From Blepharisma japonicum (Eukaryota; Ciliophora; Heterotrichea; Heterotrichida; Blepharismidae), in NCBI GenBank assembly GCA_949751835.1, contig CATKHK010000117.1, forward strand, positions 52,595 through 116,594: a stretch of DNA of 64,000 nucleotides, read 5' to 3'. Of this stretch, positions 1 to 11,703 are shown piece by piece. The notes below the pieces were generated by a model. The model was not told where the DNA came from, ran no database searches, and worked only from the letters and a program-made list of their open reading frames with translations. Position numbers and translations under genes: made by a program. The stretch's first letter is position 1, and each line of letters begins with the position of its first letter.

Positions 1-3000
1 AATTTCGATTTTTCCTTTGCTCACCACAAAAGGAACATCATTATCAAATTCGCCTTCTGGTGGTAGCTCTGCATATTCCATAAGTCTCTGGGGGGAAGCC
101 ATCAGATTGTTGGATTCAATAAGACATTCAGACCAGAAACAATAGATAGACCAGCTTACAAGTAAGCAAATGCACATTGCGGCTAAGCTTTCATCTATAT
201 AATCTTTGTACATAACGATAATAAATCCATTAATAATGCATAACATAGCTGCGCCAAGTGCCATGTGGATTGTATAAAACCTTAGCACAAGCTCTATACT
301 AATATTGCATTTAAGATTGTACTCAATTGCTGCTTTCATATCTGCAGTAAATTTTTTTTGTAAATTCAAAGATCTAATAGTAGCAATCCCGTTTATTGTT
401 GCAGAAGATAAGGTCAAAATTGGACTTTTTGACGCTAGTTCAATATCTCTAAGGATTTTTGTTATAGGAACAATTATTTTCGACAACCAAAACACATATG
501 CTACATATATGAAAACAACAGCTATGTTCGGTAGGATAAAAATACTAATAATAATTAACACAGAAATAAACTCAATTGCCCCAAACAAAAACTCATAGAA
601 GAAAAACGGAAGACACTCATCCATCAAAAACGTATCTTTTGAAAACCTGTTCATCATCCTCCCTGATTGATTTTTATCAAAATAAACTGAATCAGTCTTA
701 GCGATCCCTTCCAGCGCTTTGTTATGCAATTTTTCACTTCCTATTGTAATCCTGAACACCAATATTCGATACCTACAATATGTAAAAATATATACTATAA
801 ATACTATGGCACAAAAAATCCAAATATTCATTACGTCCTCCTGGTCATCATCAGACTGATTAGTCCATATCACAAGCCATATAACTGGGGCTGACGAAAC
901 TGCCTGTGTCAATATCAAAATAATCACCAATATCGATAAACTTCATATGGTCGTATACCCATATCTTAGAAATTTATAATAAGTTTTGACTGAAATTTTT
1001 TTCTGAAACTTCTCTTCCTCTTGTGTAGATAAAGCTTTTTCTCCTTTATCCTCGTATTTTATTGCTTTGACTTCTGTACTCCCTTTGTTCTCCTCTATAT
1101 TCTGAAGTTTTCCTAGCTCTTCTAGGATTACTTTTAAGTCTTCTCTGCTATTAAGTTCAGCATTTGTCCCAAAAAATAGCTGCTTTCCTTGGTGGAGAAC
1201 CAGGATTTTGTCAGCTTGAGAAATGGTATGAACTTGATGGGTGACTAAAATGATGGTTTTTTCTTTGAGAAAGTCTTTAATGCATTGGGTGAAGATATGG
1301 GATGATACTTTGGCATCAACAGCACTGAGCGGGTCATCGAGGAGGACAATGTTTTTGTTTGAGTATACAGCCCTGGCTAAGCTGATTCTTGCTTTTTGAC
1401 CTCCACTTAAAGTAGCACCATTGTCACCTATGAGGGTGTCATCGCCTGAGGACAACTGCGCTATATCCATTTCAAGCCCACAAGCCTTAAGAACTGCAAG
1501 GTAAAATTCTTCTTTGTAAGGGTTGTCCATGATGATGTTTTCTTTGATTGTTCCTGATATAATCCAAGGACTTTGTCCGGTATATGCGAAGTTGCCATTG
1601 TAATTAACACTTCCTTTGAGTATATAAATTTCTTGGAGTAGACCTAAAAGTAAACTGCTTTTTCCGCTCCCAACAGATCCAATAACAACCATCAATTCTC
1701 CAGGTTTTAAGTCAAAATTCAATCCCTCTATAGCGGCATCTTGAGTTTTTTCTTTTTCCAGCAGATTTTCTGTAGTCTCTGACAAGTTTTCGTCTTCTGA
1801 AATCTTGTTTGAATAGGCAAAAGTTGCATTTTTTACTGAAACCGCAAACTCTTCACTGCTATCAAGGTTAGGGAAATAAGTTTTATCAGCCAATAATAAT
1901 ACTTTTGTTACCCTTTCCATAGTAACTCTGACCATTAATAAGGTATAAAATGCAAAAACGCTATATTTGCATGATAAATCGTAATTTAATATAAGTAAAG
2001 TGACTACACAAAATAATGTGTCAGCTTCCAGCGTATTCCCGAAATGCACATACAGCGAAAAAGTGACCAAAAACACCAAAGCAATTCCTGCAAACCCAAT
2101 TGTGGTATTTACTGCATAAATATTATAAATATTAAATTTTTCCTTAATTTCCTCTCTACGCTCTTTTTTTATAAGTTCTAAATACTGATCTTCCATTCCA
2201 TAAAGCTTGACCACTCTGATTCCTTCTATTAAATTTGAGATCATTTTTAGTCTTCTATCTGTATGAGCTGTAACTTTTGCTCTATATTTTGTAGCTAAAT
2301 TTGAGTATAGTAAAATAATAGGAAAATGAATAATTACTATAACCAAGCCTAATATTCCTTCCCATCCTATTAAGAGTCCGATGATCACAAAGGAGCCTAT
2401 ACAAAAGGTTGGGGCCGCTAAAGTCATCATTGCAGGGACGAAACCATGCAAAAATTCTAGCTCTGCTGCTATTAAATTTGGGATCATACCTTTATAGTCT
2501 CCTTTTGAAATTTCCCCAAAAGAAGTCCTCAGCACTTTTTTATAAATCACATATGGAACTATCGCCTTTATTCTTGAAATTAGCATTCTGACAGAAAAAT
2601 GGCCTCAATGGAATATATAAAAGCATAACAATGTCGCAAACGCAAAAACTCCTGCAAGGATAAGTCCATCGACTATATTTGTGTTGTCATCGTGGATATA
2701 GTCGACGATGTAAATAAGTATAATTGCTTGAATCAGTCCTAAATTAAAACCAATTATTCCTAATAGTGAAAATTTTGTATAATCCCAACCTACCGTCCTT
2801 CATAAAGCTTTATAAAACTGAGGGTTTTTATTTTTAGATTCTTTTTCCCATTCATTTTCAAGCTTTTCTGCTGACGAATCAAATTTTATCCTTTCCGGAA
2901 TTTCAACAAGGTTTGAAGAATTTGGTTTGTTTGTAGTTCAGAATCGGAGAGGCTGATAAGCCCAAGACATGAAAATGTCTTGGAATATGTTAGCCTTGTC

Positions 3001-3021
3001 GTAAGCAAAATCTGCCTTCAT
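1..3021 (-). CDS. MRP-type (ABCC) ABC transporter, copy A, 3' end beyond window
   Basis: Membrane ATP-driven exporter of the ABCC/MRP type; in this family substrates are typically organic anions and conjugates, but the substrate here is unknown. The ATG at 3021 starts an N-terminus of MKADFAYDKANIF, matching copy B. The order is TMD1, NBD1 (Walker A GSVGSGKSS near 1660, signature LSGGQ near 1410, Walker B IVLLDDP near 1350), then TMD2. The window edge cuts the gene just as NBD2 begins. In-frame TGA codons (for example near 2607 and 950) must be Trp; no TAA or TAG interrupts the frame and no intron is needed. Copy B lies immediately upstream in the same direction, and the two proteins are nearly identical in NBD1 and TMD2. 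Family assignment is secure, substrate is not. Confidence 0.93.
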
Positions 3022-3535
3022 AATTAATAAAATATAATAAAACTACCACTTTATTTTAGAGTTCATTGACTACTGTTTTGCTAATAGAAATTGTTTTCTT
3101 GAAGAAGGGTTATTTACACAAAAATTGCTCTATAGAAACGCAGATGTCTATTCTTAAGTCTTTTACAGTTGATTAAGGATCTATCTATCATAAAAATTGT
3201 AAGAAGTGTCTGAAAACGGCTATCTAAATTTTTAGTAAATTTGCAAATTAAAATAAATGGCTTCAATTATACTGTTTTTAGCATTTAATTTACTTATTTA
3301 TTCAATAATCCCTTAAAATTAAGAATTAGTTTAGCATAAAATTAAGTCTGTTTCTGTTATATTTCTTCCATTTCATTGTCAATAATTAATAATAATTTGC
3401 TAATAGATCTTTTTTTTAAGAGATCTAAATAATCGCATTTTTATTAAAAAAAAGAAAAATTTTTAAAACAAATGATGATTTTTATAAAAACTGATTCGAT
3501 TAAGATTAGAATAAGAATATTTGATTATGAAATTT
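3022..3535. promoter_or_regulatory. Duplicated divergent promoter region of copy A
   Basis: AT-rich non-coding DNA upstream of ABC copy A. It aligns with the spacer upstream of copy B: both carry the blocks AAAACGGCTATCT and ATGGCTTCAATTAT at matching distances. In copy B this spacer separates two divergently transcribed genes, so it probably holds promoters for both directions. Here the rightward gene is dead. No individual element can be assigned from sequence alone. Confidence 0.5.
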
Positions 3536-3744
3536 ATGAATAAATATTCATATACTAATTAAGCAAGCAGTCCCTGTCTTATAATAAACAAGATATTTTA
3601 GCACTTTTATAAATGAAAAAGAGCCCATAAAGTCTCATTACAGTCTCAAAAAGGACCTTATCAAATATAAAATTTGATAATTCTATTCGAAAAAATAAAT
3701 GATATTTCAGCTATTTTTGAAAGAGAAAACAAAAAAGCCCTAAC
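3536..3744 (+). pseudogene. Truncated, decayed copy of the 5' end of the 8540-10351 gene
   Basis: This stretch aligns with the first ~205 bp of the intact gene at 8540, including the ATG (MNKYS) and the block AAAGAGAAAAC near its end. A TAA after eight codons and several indels destroy the frame. Similarity stops abruptly near 3744, which marks the duplication breakpoint. The fragment lies divergent to ABC copy A exactly as the intact gene lies divergent to copy B, so the duplicated unit was ABC gene + promoter + start of the neighbour. Confidence 0.85.
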
Positions 3745-4214
3745 TTCCTATGTTCGCGATGATTCTTGCATGTTAAGGAAGGGAGCTTAAAAGTAATCAA
3801 AAAAAACTTACCTTTATTATAAGAATAAACCGGACTAGTGAATATCATTTTTTATTGATTTTGCATGCAATCTATATATTAGTTAGCTTATAACTAAAAT
3901 GCTAAAATTGAAACACATTCCTTCGCTTATATATAAATTCATAGGAAATATGAATTATTACTTCTATAGAAGAAAAACATATATCTAAAAGAATCATTTT
4001 TAAAGTAAAGCGACCACACTCATTACTTCATTACAATGCTCGCTATTGAGCACATACAAAAAGGATCGAATCTTTACCTTTAATCAAATTCATTAAGAGA
4101 ATTTCTACTAGCCCAGAATATTAAACCAACACTTTAAAATTAAAATTCTTTTTCATTTTCATAGCTGTCCAATATTAATCTAACAATATTGCTAGCAAAA
4201 TGATTAATTTAATA
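3745..4214. other. Spacer without recognisable gene
   Basis: AT-rich DNA between the duplication breakpoint and the stop codon of ABC copy B. No open frame of note in either direction under the TGA=Trp code; probably contains the 3' end signals of copy B. Confidence 0.5.
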
Positions 4215-7200
4215 TTAAATCCCTAGGCTTCCAAATAAATGCTGTGATTCTTCAGGCCCAGTATGCAGAATCAAGCTTCTAAATATTGAATCTTGGTTTT
4301 CTCCAAGCTCTTTGGGTGTCCCTTTTTCTTTGCAAGTCCCGTCTTCCATAACTATGATCATGTCACTGTCAATAATCGTCCTAAGTCTATGTGCAATTAT
4401 TAGCAATGTGCTACTCTTAAAAGTGTTTTTTATTTTATCGTGGATTATTTTGTCTGTTTTCTGATCAACATTGGCCGTGGCCTCGTCCATTATGACGATT
4501 TTATTGTTCCTAATAAAAGCTCTTGCAAGACAAACTAGCTGTTTTTCTCCTTCTGACAAATTAACGCTATCGCCTGTGAACATGGTTTCGAGGCCATTTG
4601 GTAAGGAATTGATTAGGTCACCTAGACTTGCTTGTTTGCAGGCTTTTATGATCTCTTCTTCAGAGTGTTCATGGAATGGATCGATATTGTCTCGAAAACT
4701 TGATATAAAAATAATAGGATTTTGAGGTATCACTGACATCTGCTTACGCAATTTGTGTAATCCAACCATCCTATAGTCTTGATCATCAATAAAAATAGTT
4801 CCTGATGTTGGATTTATTAGTCTAAACAACACTTGCATAATAGAAGTTTTGCCTGACCCAGTTCTCCCTACAATCCCTACATTTTGACCAGGATTTATAG
4901 TGATATTTAAATCGTGCAGTGCATAAGGCAAATTTTCTTGGTATTTCATGAATAAATCCTTAATTTCGATTTTTCCTTTGCTTACCACAAAAGGTACATC
5001 ATTATCAAATTCGCCTTCTGGTGGCAGTTCTGCATATTCCATAAGTCTCTGAGGAGAGGCCATCAGATTGTTGGACTCTATAAGACATTCAGACCAGAAA
5101 CAATAGGTAGCTCAACTTATAAGTAAACAAATGCACATAGCTGCTAAGCTTTCATCTATATAATCTTTGTAAGTGACGACAATAAATCCATTAATAATGC
5201 ATATCATAGCTGCGCCAAGAGCCATATGGATTGTATAAAACCTTAGTACGAGCTCCACACTAATATTGCATCTAAGATTATACTCAATTGCTGCTTTCAT
5301 ATCTGCTGTGAATTTGTGTTGCAGATTCAAAGATCTGATAGTAGCAATTCCATTTATTGTAGCAGATGATAATGTCAAAATTGGACTTTTTGATGCGAGT
5401 TCAATTTCTCTAAGGACTTTTGTTATAGGAACAATAAGTCTTGACAACCAAAATACATATGCTACATATAGGAGAACAACAGCTATATTCGGTAGGATAA
5501 AAATACTAATAATGATCAGCACAGCCACAAACTCAATTAGCCCAAACAAAAATTCATAAAAGAAAAACGGAAAACACTCATCCATCAAAAATGTATCTTT
5601 AGAAAACCTGTTCATCATTCTCCCTGACTGGTTTTTATCGAAATAAACTGAGTCAGTCTTAGCGATTCCTTCTAGTGCTTTATTATGCAATTTTTCACTT
5701 CCTATTGTAATCCCGTACACCAATATCCAATACCTTATGTACGTAAAAATATACACAATAAGCACGATCGCACAAAATATCCAAATATTCATTATATCCT
5801 CCTGGTCATCATCAGACTGATTAGTCCATATCACAAGCCATATAACTGGAGCTGACGAAACCGCCTGTGTCAATAACAAAATAATCACCAATAGTGAAAA
5901 ACTTCATATGGTCGTATACCCATATCTCATAAAGTCATAATAAGTTTTGACTGAAATTTCTTTTAGTGACTTTTCATCCTCTTGTAAAACCACAGCTTTT
6001 TCTCCTTTATCCACGTGCTTTATTACTTTGGCTTCTATAAGTTCTTTATCCTGGTGTATTTCTTGAAGTTTTCCGAGCTCTTTTAGGATTACCTCTAAGT
6101 CTGTTCTGTTATTAAGTTCTTCATTTGTACCAAAAAACAGCTGTTTTCCTTGGTGGAGGACCAGAATTTTGTCAGCCTGAGAAATGGTGTGGACTTGATG
6201 GGTAACCAAAATGACGGTTTTTTCTTTTAGGAAATCTTTAATGCATTGAGTGAAGATATGGGAAGATACTTTGGCATCAACAGCACTGAGGGGGTCATCG
6301 AGGAGAATAATATCTTTGTTTGAGTATACAGCTCTAGCTAAGCTGATTCTTGCTTTTTGACCTCCACTTAAGGTAGCACCATTATCACCTATGAGGGTGT
6401 TGTCACCAGAGGAGAGTTGCGCTATATCCGTTTCAAGCCCACAAGCTCTGAGGACTGCACGATAAAATTCTTCTTTGTAAGGATTATCCATGATTACGTT
6501 TTCTCTGATTGTTCCTGATATAATCCAAGGACTTTGACCGGTATATGCGAATTCTCCATTGTAATTGACGCTTCCTTTGAGTATACAAATTTCTTGTAGC
6601 AGACCTAACAATAAGCTACTCTTTCCGCTCCCAACAGATCCGATAACAATCATCAATTCTCCAGGTTTTAAGTCAAAATTCAGGTCATTTATAGCGGATT
6701 CATGTGTTTTTTCTTTTTTCAGCAGATTTTCTGTAGGTTCTGATAAATTTTCGTCTTCTGAAATTTTGTCTGAATAAGCAAAAGTCGCATTTTTTACAGA
6801 AACTGCAAGCTCTTTACTGCTATCAAGGTTAGGGAAATAAGCTTTGTCAGCCAATAATAATACTTTTGTTACCCTTTCCATAGTCATTTTGATCATTATC
6901 AAGGTATAAAATGCTAAAACGCTCATTTTGCATGATAAATTGTAATTTAATAAAAGTAAAGTGACTACACAAAACAATGTGTCAGCTTCAAGCGTATTCC
7001 CAGCATGCACATACAGCGAAAAAGTGACCAAAAACACCAAAGCAATTCCTGCAAACCCAATTGTGGTATTTATTGCATAAACATTATAAATATTAAATTT
7101 TTCTTTAATTTCCCCTCTACGCTCTTTCTTTATAAGTTCTAAATACTGGTCTTCCATCCCATAAAGCTTGACCACTCTCATTCCTTCTATTAAATTTGTG

Positions 7201-7982
7201 ATCATTTTTAGTCTTCTGTCTGTATGAGCTGTAACTCTGGCTCTATATTTTGCAGCTGCTTCTGAGTATAGTAAAATAATAGGAAAATGAATAATTACAA
7301 TAACCAAGCCAAGCATTCCTTCCCAACCTATTAAGAGTCCGATGATTACAAATGAGCCAATACAAAAGGTTGGGGCCGCTAAAATCATCATTGCAGGGAC
7401 TAGGCCATGCAAAAATTCTAGCTCAGCTGCTATTAAATTTGGGATCATCCCTTTATAGTCTCCTTTTGAAATTTCCCAAAAAGAAGTCCTCAGCACTTTT
7501 TTATAAATCACATAAGGAACTATGGCTTTTATTCTTGAAATTAGCATGCGGACAGAAAAATGACCCCAATGGAATATATAAAAGCACAGCAATGTCGCAA
7601 TCGCAAAAATTCCTGCAAGGATAAGTCCATCGACTATATCTGTGTTGTCATCGTGGATATAGTCTACGATGTAAATAAGTATAATTGCTTGAATCAGTCC
7701 TAAATTAAAACCAATTATTCCTACTAGTGAAAATTTTGTATAATCCCAGCCTACTGTCTGCCATAAAGCTTTATAAAAACTTGGGTTTTTATTTTTGGAT
7801 TCCTTGTCCCATTCATTTTCAAGCTTTTCTGCTGACGAATCAAACTTGATCCTTTCAGGAATTTCAACGATATTTGAAGGACCTGGCTTGTTTGCGGTTC
7901 AAAATCTGAGAGGTTGATAAGCCCAAGACATGAAAAGGTCTTGGAATATGTTAGCCTTGTCGTAAGCAAAATCTGCCTTCAT
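4215..7982 (-). CDS. MRP-type (ABCC) ABC transporter, copy B, complete
   Basis: Complete 1255-aa full ABC transporter of the ABCC/MRP subfamily, intronless, stop TAA. The ATG at 7982 gives MKADFAYDKANIF, shared with copy A. Layout: TMD1 from about residue 100, NBD1 with Walker A GSVGSGKSS at residue ~448, signature LSGGQKARISLARA at ~537 and Walker B IILLDDPLSAVDA at ~560; TMD2 from ~690; NBD2 with Walker A GRTGSGKTS at ~1039, signature LSEGE at ~1140 and Walker B IVIMDEA at ~1160. Both ATP sites look intact, except that NBD1 has Asp where the Walker B glutamate usually sits, a known ABCC feature. At least three Trp codons are TGA. It lacks the extra N-terminal TMD0 of long MRPs. Substrate unknown; an exporter in the plasma or vacuolar membrane is the family expectation. 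Confidence 0.95.
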
Positions 7983-8539
7983 GGATAATAAATATAATTA
8001 AAACAATGAATTTATTCCAGAGTGTATTGATAAATTTTACTTATTTCATAAATATTGATATACAACATTGGAACTGTCTCTTCTTTAGTTTTATAAAGTC
8101 GGTTAAGGATTTATTTATCGTAAGACTTTTAAGAAGTATCTGAAAACGGCTATCTGAATTTCAAGTATATTTATGTATTAAAAGAAATGGCTTCAATTAT
8201 ATGACTTCTAGCAATAATTCCTTACTTTATTTATCTCAATAATCTCTAAAACGAGTAAAAAATAGTATTTAGCATAAAATTAAGCATACTCTATTTTATT
8301 GTTTCCATTTCGTTGTCAATGATAAATTTAATCATAGCTATTTAATGATTCTTATTATTTTTTCAATGAATTCTTGTTAATCCAAATAATTTCAAGCAAT
8401 TTAAATAATAATTATTTTGTCATTATGAGAAAGAAAAGTTTTTAATTAAAAAGTCATTATTTTAAGTTATTTTATAAAAAATATATATAAATAATAGTTC
8501 CTATTAAGATTAGAATGAAATATTTAATTATGAAAATTT
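7983..8539. promoter_or_regulatory. Divergent promoter region between ABC copy B and the 603-aa gene
   Basis: 557 bp of AT-rich spacer between two divergent start codons. It must contain the promoters of both genes. Blocks such as AAAACGGCTATCT and ATGGCTTCAATTAT are conserved in the duplicated spacer upstream of copy A, though recent duplication alone could explain that. No open frame seen. Confidence 0.5.
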
Positions 8540-10351
8540 ATGAATAAATATTCACATGCTAAGTATGCCAGCAGTCCCTGGTTACATCACAAATCAGATA
8601 CTTTTAGCACTTTTATAACAGAAAAAGAAATTATAAGGCCCATTTCAGTCTCAAGAAGAACTTTATCAAATGTAAAATTCGATAATTCAATTCTTGAAAA
8701 AATAAATAATGACTCAGCTAGCATTTCTGAAAGAGAAAACCGAAGAGCCCTAAGAAAAAGTGAAACTATCAGCAGATTGGATTTTAAAGCAATTCAAGAT
8801 CCCGGCACCGTTTCCCTTAAGCCTCTTGAGTTCAATAAAATTATAAAAGAGCTTGACAAAATCATAAACAACGCAAATTACGGACAAAGAAGGGTAATAT
8901 TAGAAGAAGGAAGGCTTAATTATGTTCACTTAGAAGAAGGCGAATCCCAGCTTTTTACGATTTTTTCAGAAAATAAGCCAATTCCGCTTAAAATTAAAAT
9001 TGAAAGGAAAATTGGGAAGAAAATGCTAACAACATATATGTCAAGAAAAGTGCAATTCCCAGACTCTGATCAGCACGATGCAGTTTATACAAGAGATGAA
9101 TTTGATATTAGCGATTCTGGGCTGCGGGAATTAAATTTCGCTACACAAAGAATTTGTTTAATGATTACTACAAGTGAAGCTTGCAGCTTTATAATTGGTA
9201 TCAATTTCGGAAGAATAATTTCTAAAGACGCCTGTGAATTATTTAAAAAAAGAGATAAAGAGGAAGAATATTTAAGCCAAACCAATAAGCAAACTCCTGT
9301 ATATTTAGAAGAGGATTCTCTTGATAGGAAATTCAAAAAGCAAGAAAATACTTCGCGTTCTATTAATTTCGTAAAAAGAAATATACAAAGAGCACAATCT
9401 TGCCAAAGACTAAATGATTTTGTTACAGAAAAAAGGGATATTTCAGAAAACAGACGAAGATTTGTGGTTTCAAGACATCATGAAATTTTAGCTGAGCGAA
9501 AAATTCGAGGTGAAATTTTAATAAAAAAGAACGAAATAAGAAGAACACTATATAATCAAGTTGAAAAAGTATATCAAGTTCACCATGCAAAGCATGAATT
9601 TGGTAAAAGATGACTAAGCTTAATGTATTTTTGCAAATCTATTATTATTTGAAAAGAAAAATTAGAAAAAAGAAAATCAATAGCAAAAACTAATTTACGA
9701 TCATTATTTGCTGTAATTGTTTTTCAAAATACATGAAAAAAATACATCAAGCAAGCCCCAGTTAAAATTCTTAATATGAGAAGAGCTCGAAATGCACTGT
9801 TACTTTATGGAGCCCATGCCAAAACTTTTCTGCTTGCTAAAGTAAAGCGGCAAATTTTAATAGCAAATTACCACAGTTCTATTAATTTTAAGCTCCCAGC
9901 TTATTTTATTAATTACCTGTCAAAAATTTTACTTATACAAAGTGCCTGAAAAACTTATCAAAAAGCGAAAAATAAAAGATTAAATAAAATAAATCATCTA
10001 TGAAACAAAACAATCGACAATATTGTCAAAAAAGTAATGAATCGTAAGCGAAAAACAAAAAAATCCAAAACCATTATAAACAAGCTTATTAACATTCCGC
10101 ATGAATTAAAAAAATCATTGATTTCCGTATATCTGCAAAATGCTATGAAAAATTATATTGAGACTACGAGAGAGCCTGCAGCTGCTGAAGAGATAATTAT
10201 TGAAAAAAATTCAGAAAACAATACTGCAATACATTCAAGGACTTCTTCAAGGTATGGAACACGTGTAAAGATAAATTACATCCCAAGCCAAGAAGACGTA
10301 ATTGGAATGATAAAATCAGCTGCTTCTATAGACAGTCCTTTGAAAATTTAA
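8540..10351 (+). CDS. Conserved-looking protein of unknown function, 603 aa
   Basis: Not recognised. Under the TGA=Trp code, the segments 8540-9613 and 10037-10351 are one frame: the 423 bases between them contain several TGA codons but no TAA or TAG, very unlikely by chance in DNA this AT-rich. The protein is basic and Lys/Arg-rich; residues ~110-235 look globular, while the remainder is helical and charged. Around residues 390-510 there are IQ-like stretches (hydrophobic-Q with following basic residues), which could bind calmodulin-like proteins, but this is only a resemblance. It is divergent from ABC copy B, and its 5' end was duplicated with that gene to 3536. Stop TAA. Confidence 0.75.
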
Positions 10352-10477
10352 TTGTTCATATAAAATTTATTTTTTAAATTTCTCATTATTGCTATGTTTT
10401 GGGTAATAAAAATCTTTATTTAAATTTTCCCATTAAAAAATACTTAAATTTATGAAATTTTCATAATTCAAATTCAA

Positions 10478-11101
10478 ATGGAAACGGTATCAGGAGCCTC
10501 CCAAAGACTAAGAGAATCAATACTTCCAGAAGTTGAAGCTGTCCTTCAAACTTATAGAGAAAGTGTGCTTCTCTATAACGAAAACCGATTAGCCGCATAT
10601 GAAGCAGATATTGATTCTTTAACAAATCAGCTAGAAAGGCTTAAAGCTAATATAGAAGGTGAAGAAGCTGCAATAAGCTTCCTTAAAGGACAAATCAAAG
10701 ATATGGAAAAAGACTTCCCAGTAAATTCCTTAGATACATCTGAGCAAGAAAATAAAGCACAGGCAAAGAATAATTTGAGACAAAAAATAAAGGACGCGGA
10801 ACGTATTACTAAAGAATTAGGGAAAGCTTTAAATTATTATCAGTTCAGATTTGGGCTTTCGCTAAAGCGGCTTCCTAATTCTAGTTTGAGGATTTCTTAT
10901 GAATTTATCAAAAGAGAGCTCGACGAAGTCGAGCACAGTGTGACCCTTCATATCAGTGATTCAACTAATGCTTATGAAATAGTAAAATGTACACCTAATT
11001 TGCCTCAAATCTATCCTCTCCTCCACAACTTGAACCAAACAAATGATTTTGCGAGATTCGTGAAAGATGTAAGAAAGAGTTTTATAAGTCTTTATTTATA
11101 A
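10478..11101 (+). CDS. SPC25: Kinetochore protein SPC25 (NDC80 complex subunit)
   Basis: 207 aa, a usual length for SPC25. SPC25 pairs with SPC24 to anchor the NDC80 complex to the inner kinetochore, coupling chromosomes to spindle microtubules. Residues ~10-130 form a long coiled coil. The C-terminal globular RWD-like domain follows: YYQFRFGLSLKRLP aligns with the start of the metazoan domain, and the ending TNDFARFVKDVRKSF matches the family pattern NNFSAFLANVRKAF. No Trp codon and no intron. The gene ends 11 bp before the convergent stop of the methyltransferase gene, so the 3' UTRs must be tiny or overlap. In a ciliate this would act mainly in micronuclear mitosis and meiosis, an inference from biology rather than sequence. 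Confidence 0.88.
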   Translation: METVSGASQRLRESILPEVEAVLQTYRESVLLYNENRLAAYEADIDSLTNQLERLKANIEGEEAAISFLKGQIKDMEKDFPVNSLDTSEQENKAQAKNNLRQKIKDAERITKELGKALNYYQFRFGLSLKRLPNSSLRISYEFIKRELDEVEHSVTLHISDSTNAYEIVKCTPNLPQIYPLLHNLNQTNDFARFVKDVRKSFISLYL

Positions 11102-11112
11102 CTATTTTTTAT

Positions 11113-11670
11113 CTAATAATCATCTGGAATTTCAGGATTTTTTTCCTGAAATCTTGGCGAGTTGTAATTAGTGAAAAATGAATACTGGTAAACCAAATGT
11201 GGGATAGAAGGCTGAAAAACTTGTTTCTCTATGTTTAACAGTTCGTTTAGCATCTGAGCATTTTCATCAATAGAGCTTACAACAATTCTTCCTCCATCCT
11301 TAAGCAAAAATTTTACAGCTCTTGCATACTTTTCCCATACATCCCTAGTGATAAAAGGAGGATCTACAACAACTGCATCAAAGGTCTTTTCCAAAGCTGG
11401 GTCAAGGTTTTCAGGGAAATTAAAATCATAATAAACAAACCCTTTATCTCTTTGAAATGCCCGGTCAATGTCAAACAGATAAGAATTTTCCCTTGATTTT
11501 TCTGTCATTGAAAAGTAAAGTGAAGGAGTCGACAAGCATGCAATCCTTGTAAATCCTTGTAAAAATAGCTCGTCTGCTTCGTCTACAAGCGCTTTTAAGG
11601 TTCGGTCTGAATACCAGTACTGATTGAACTGCTCTTTTTCAGGGTATCTCAGAAGAAAACGATTTTCCAT
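11113..11670 (-). CDS. EEF1AKMT1: eEF1A lysine methyltransferase (EEF1AKMT1/Efm5 family)
   Basis: 185 aa; S-adenosylmethionine-dependent methyltransferase of the N6AMT2/EEF1AKMT1 family, which methylates a lysine of translation factor eEF1A in the cytoplasm. Diagnostic features are the N-terminal QYWYSD motif (residues 17-22), the ACLSTPSLY segment (44-52) that opens the Rossmann fold, and the catalytic DPPF motif (103-106) that led to the original annotation as an N6-adenine methylase. Full family length, intronless. It is third in a tight co-directional run behind VPS8 and the DHHC gene, 33 bp after the DHHC stop, and convergent with SPC25. Confidence 0.9.
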   Translation of the reverse strand: MENRFLLRYPEKEQFNQYWYSDRTLKALVDEADELFLQGFTRIACLSTPSLYFSMTEKSRENSYLFDIDRAFQRDKGFVYYDFNFPENLDPALEKTFDAVVVDPPFITRDVWEKYARAVKFLLKDGGRIVVSSIDENAQMLNELLNIEKQVFQPSIPHLVYQYSFFTNYNSPRFQEKNPEIPDDY

Positions 11671-11703
11671 TTTATTTGAATTTTTTCTAAATTAGTTACA
11701 ATA

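Noticed and set aside
2409-2591. Plus-strand ORF opposite ABC copy A (and similar ones at 305-598, 5266-5559, 6565-6777, 7352-7624)
   Set aside because: Antisense shadows of the conserved ABC transporter frame; no independent coding signal.
9085-9336. Minus-strand ORF inside the 603-aa gene
   Set aside because: Shadow of the plus-strand gene, which is open over 1.8 kb.
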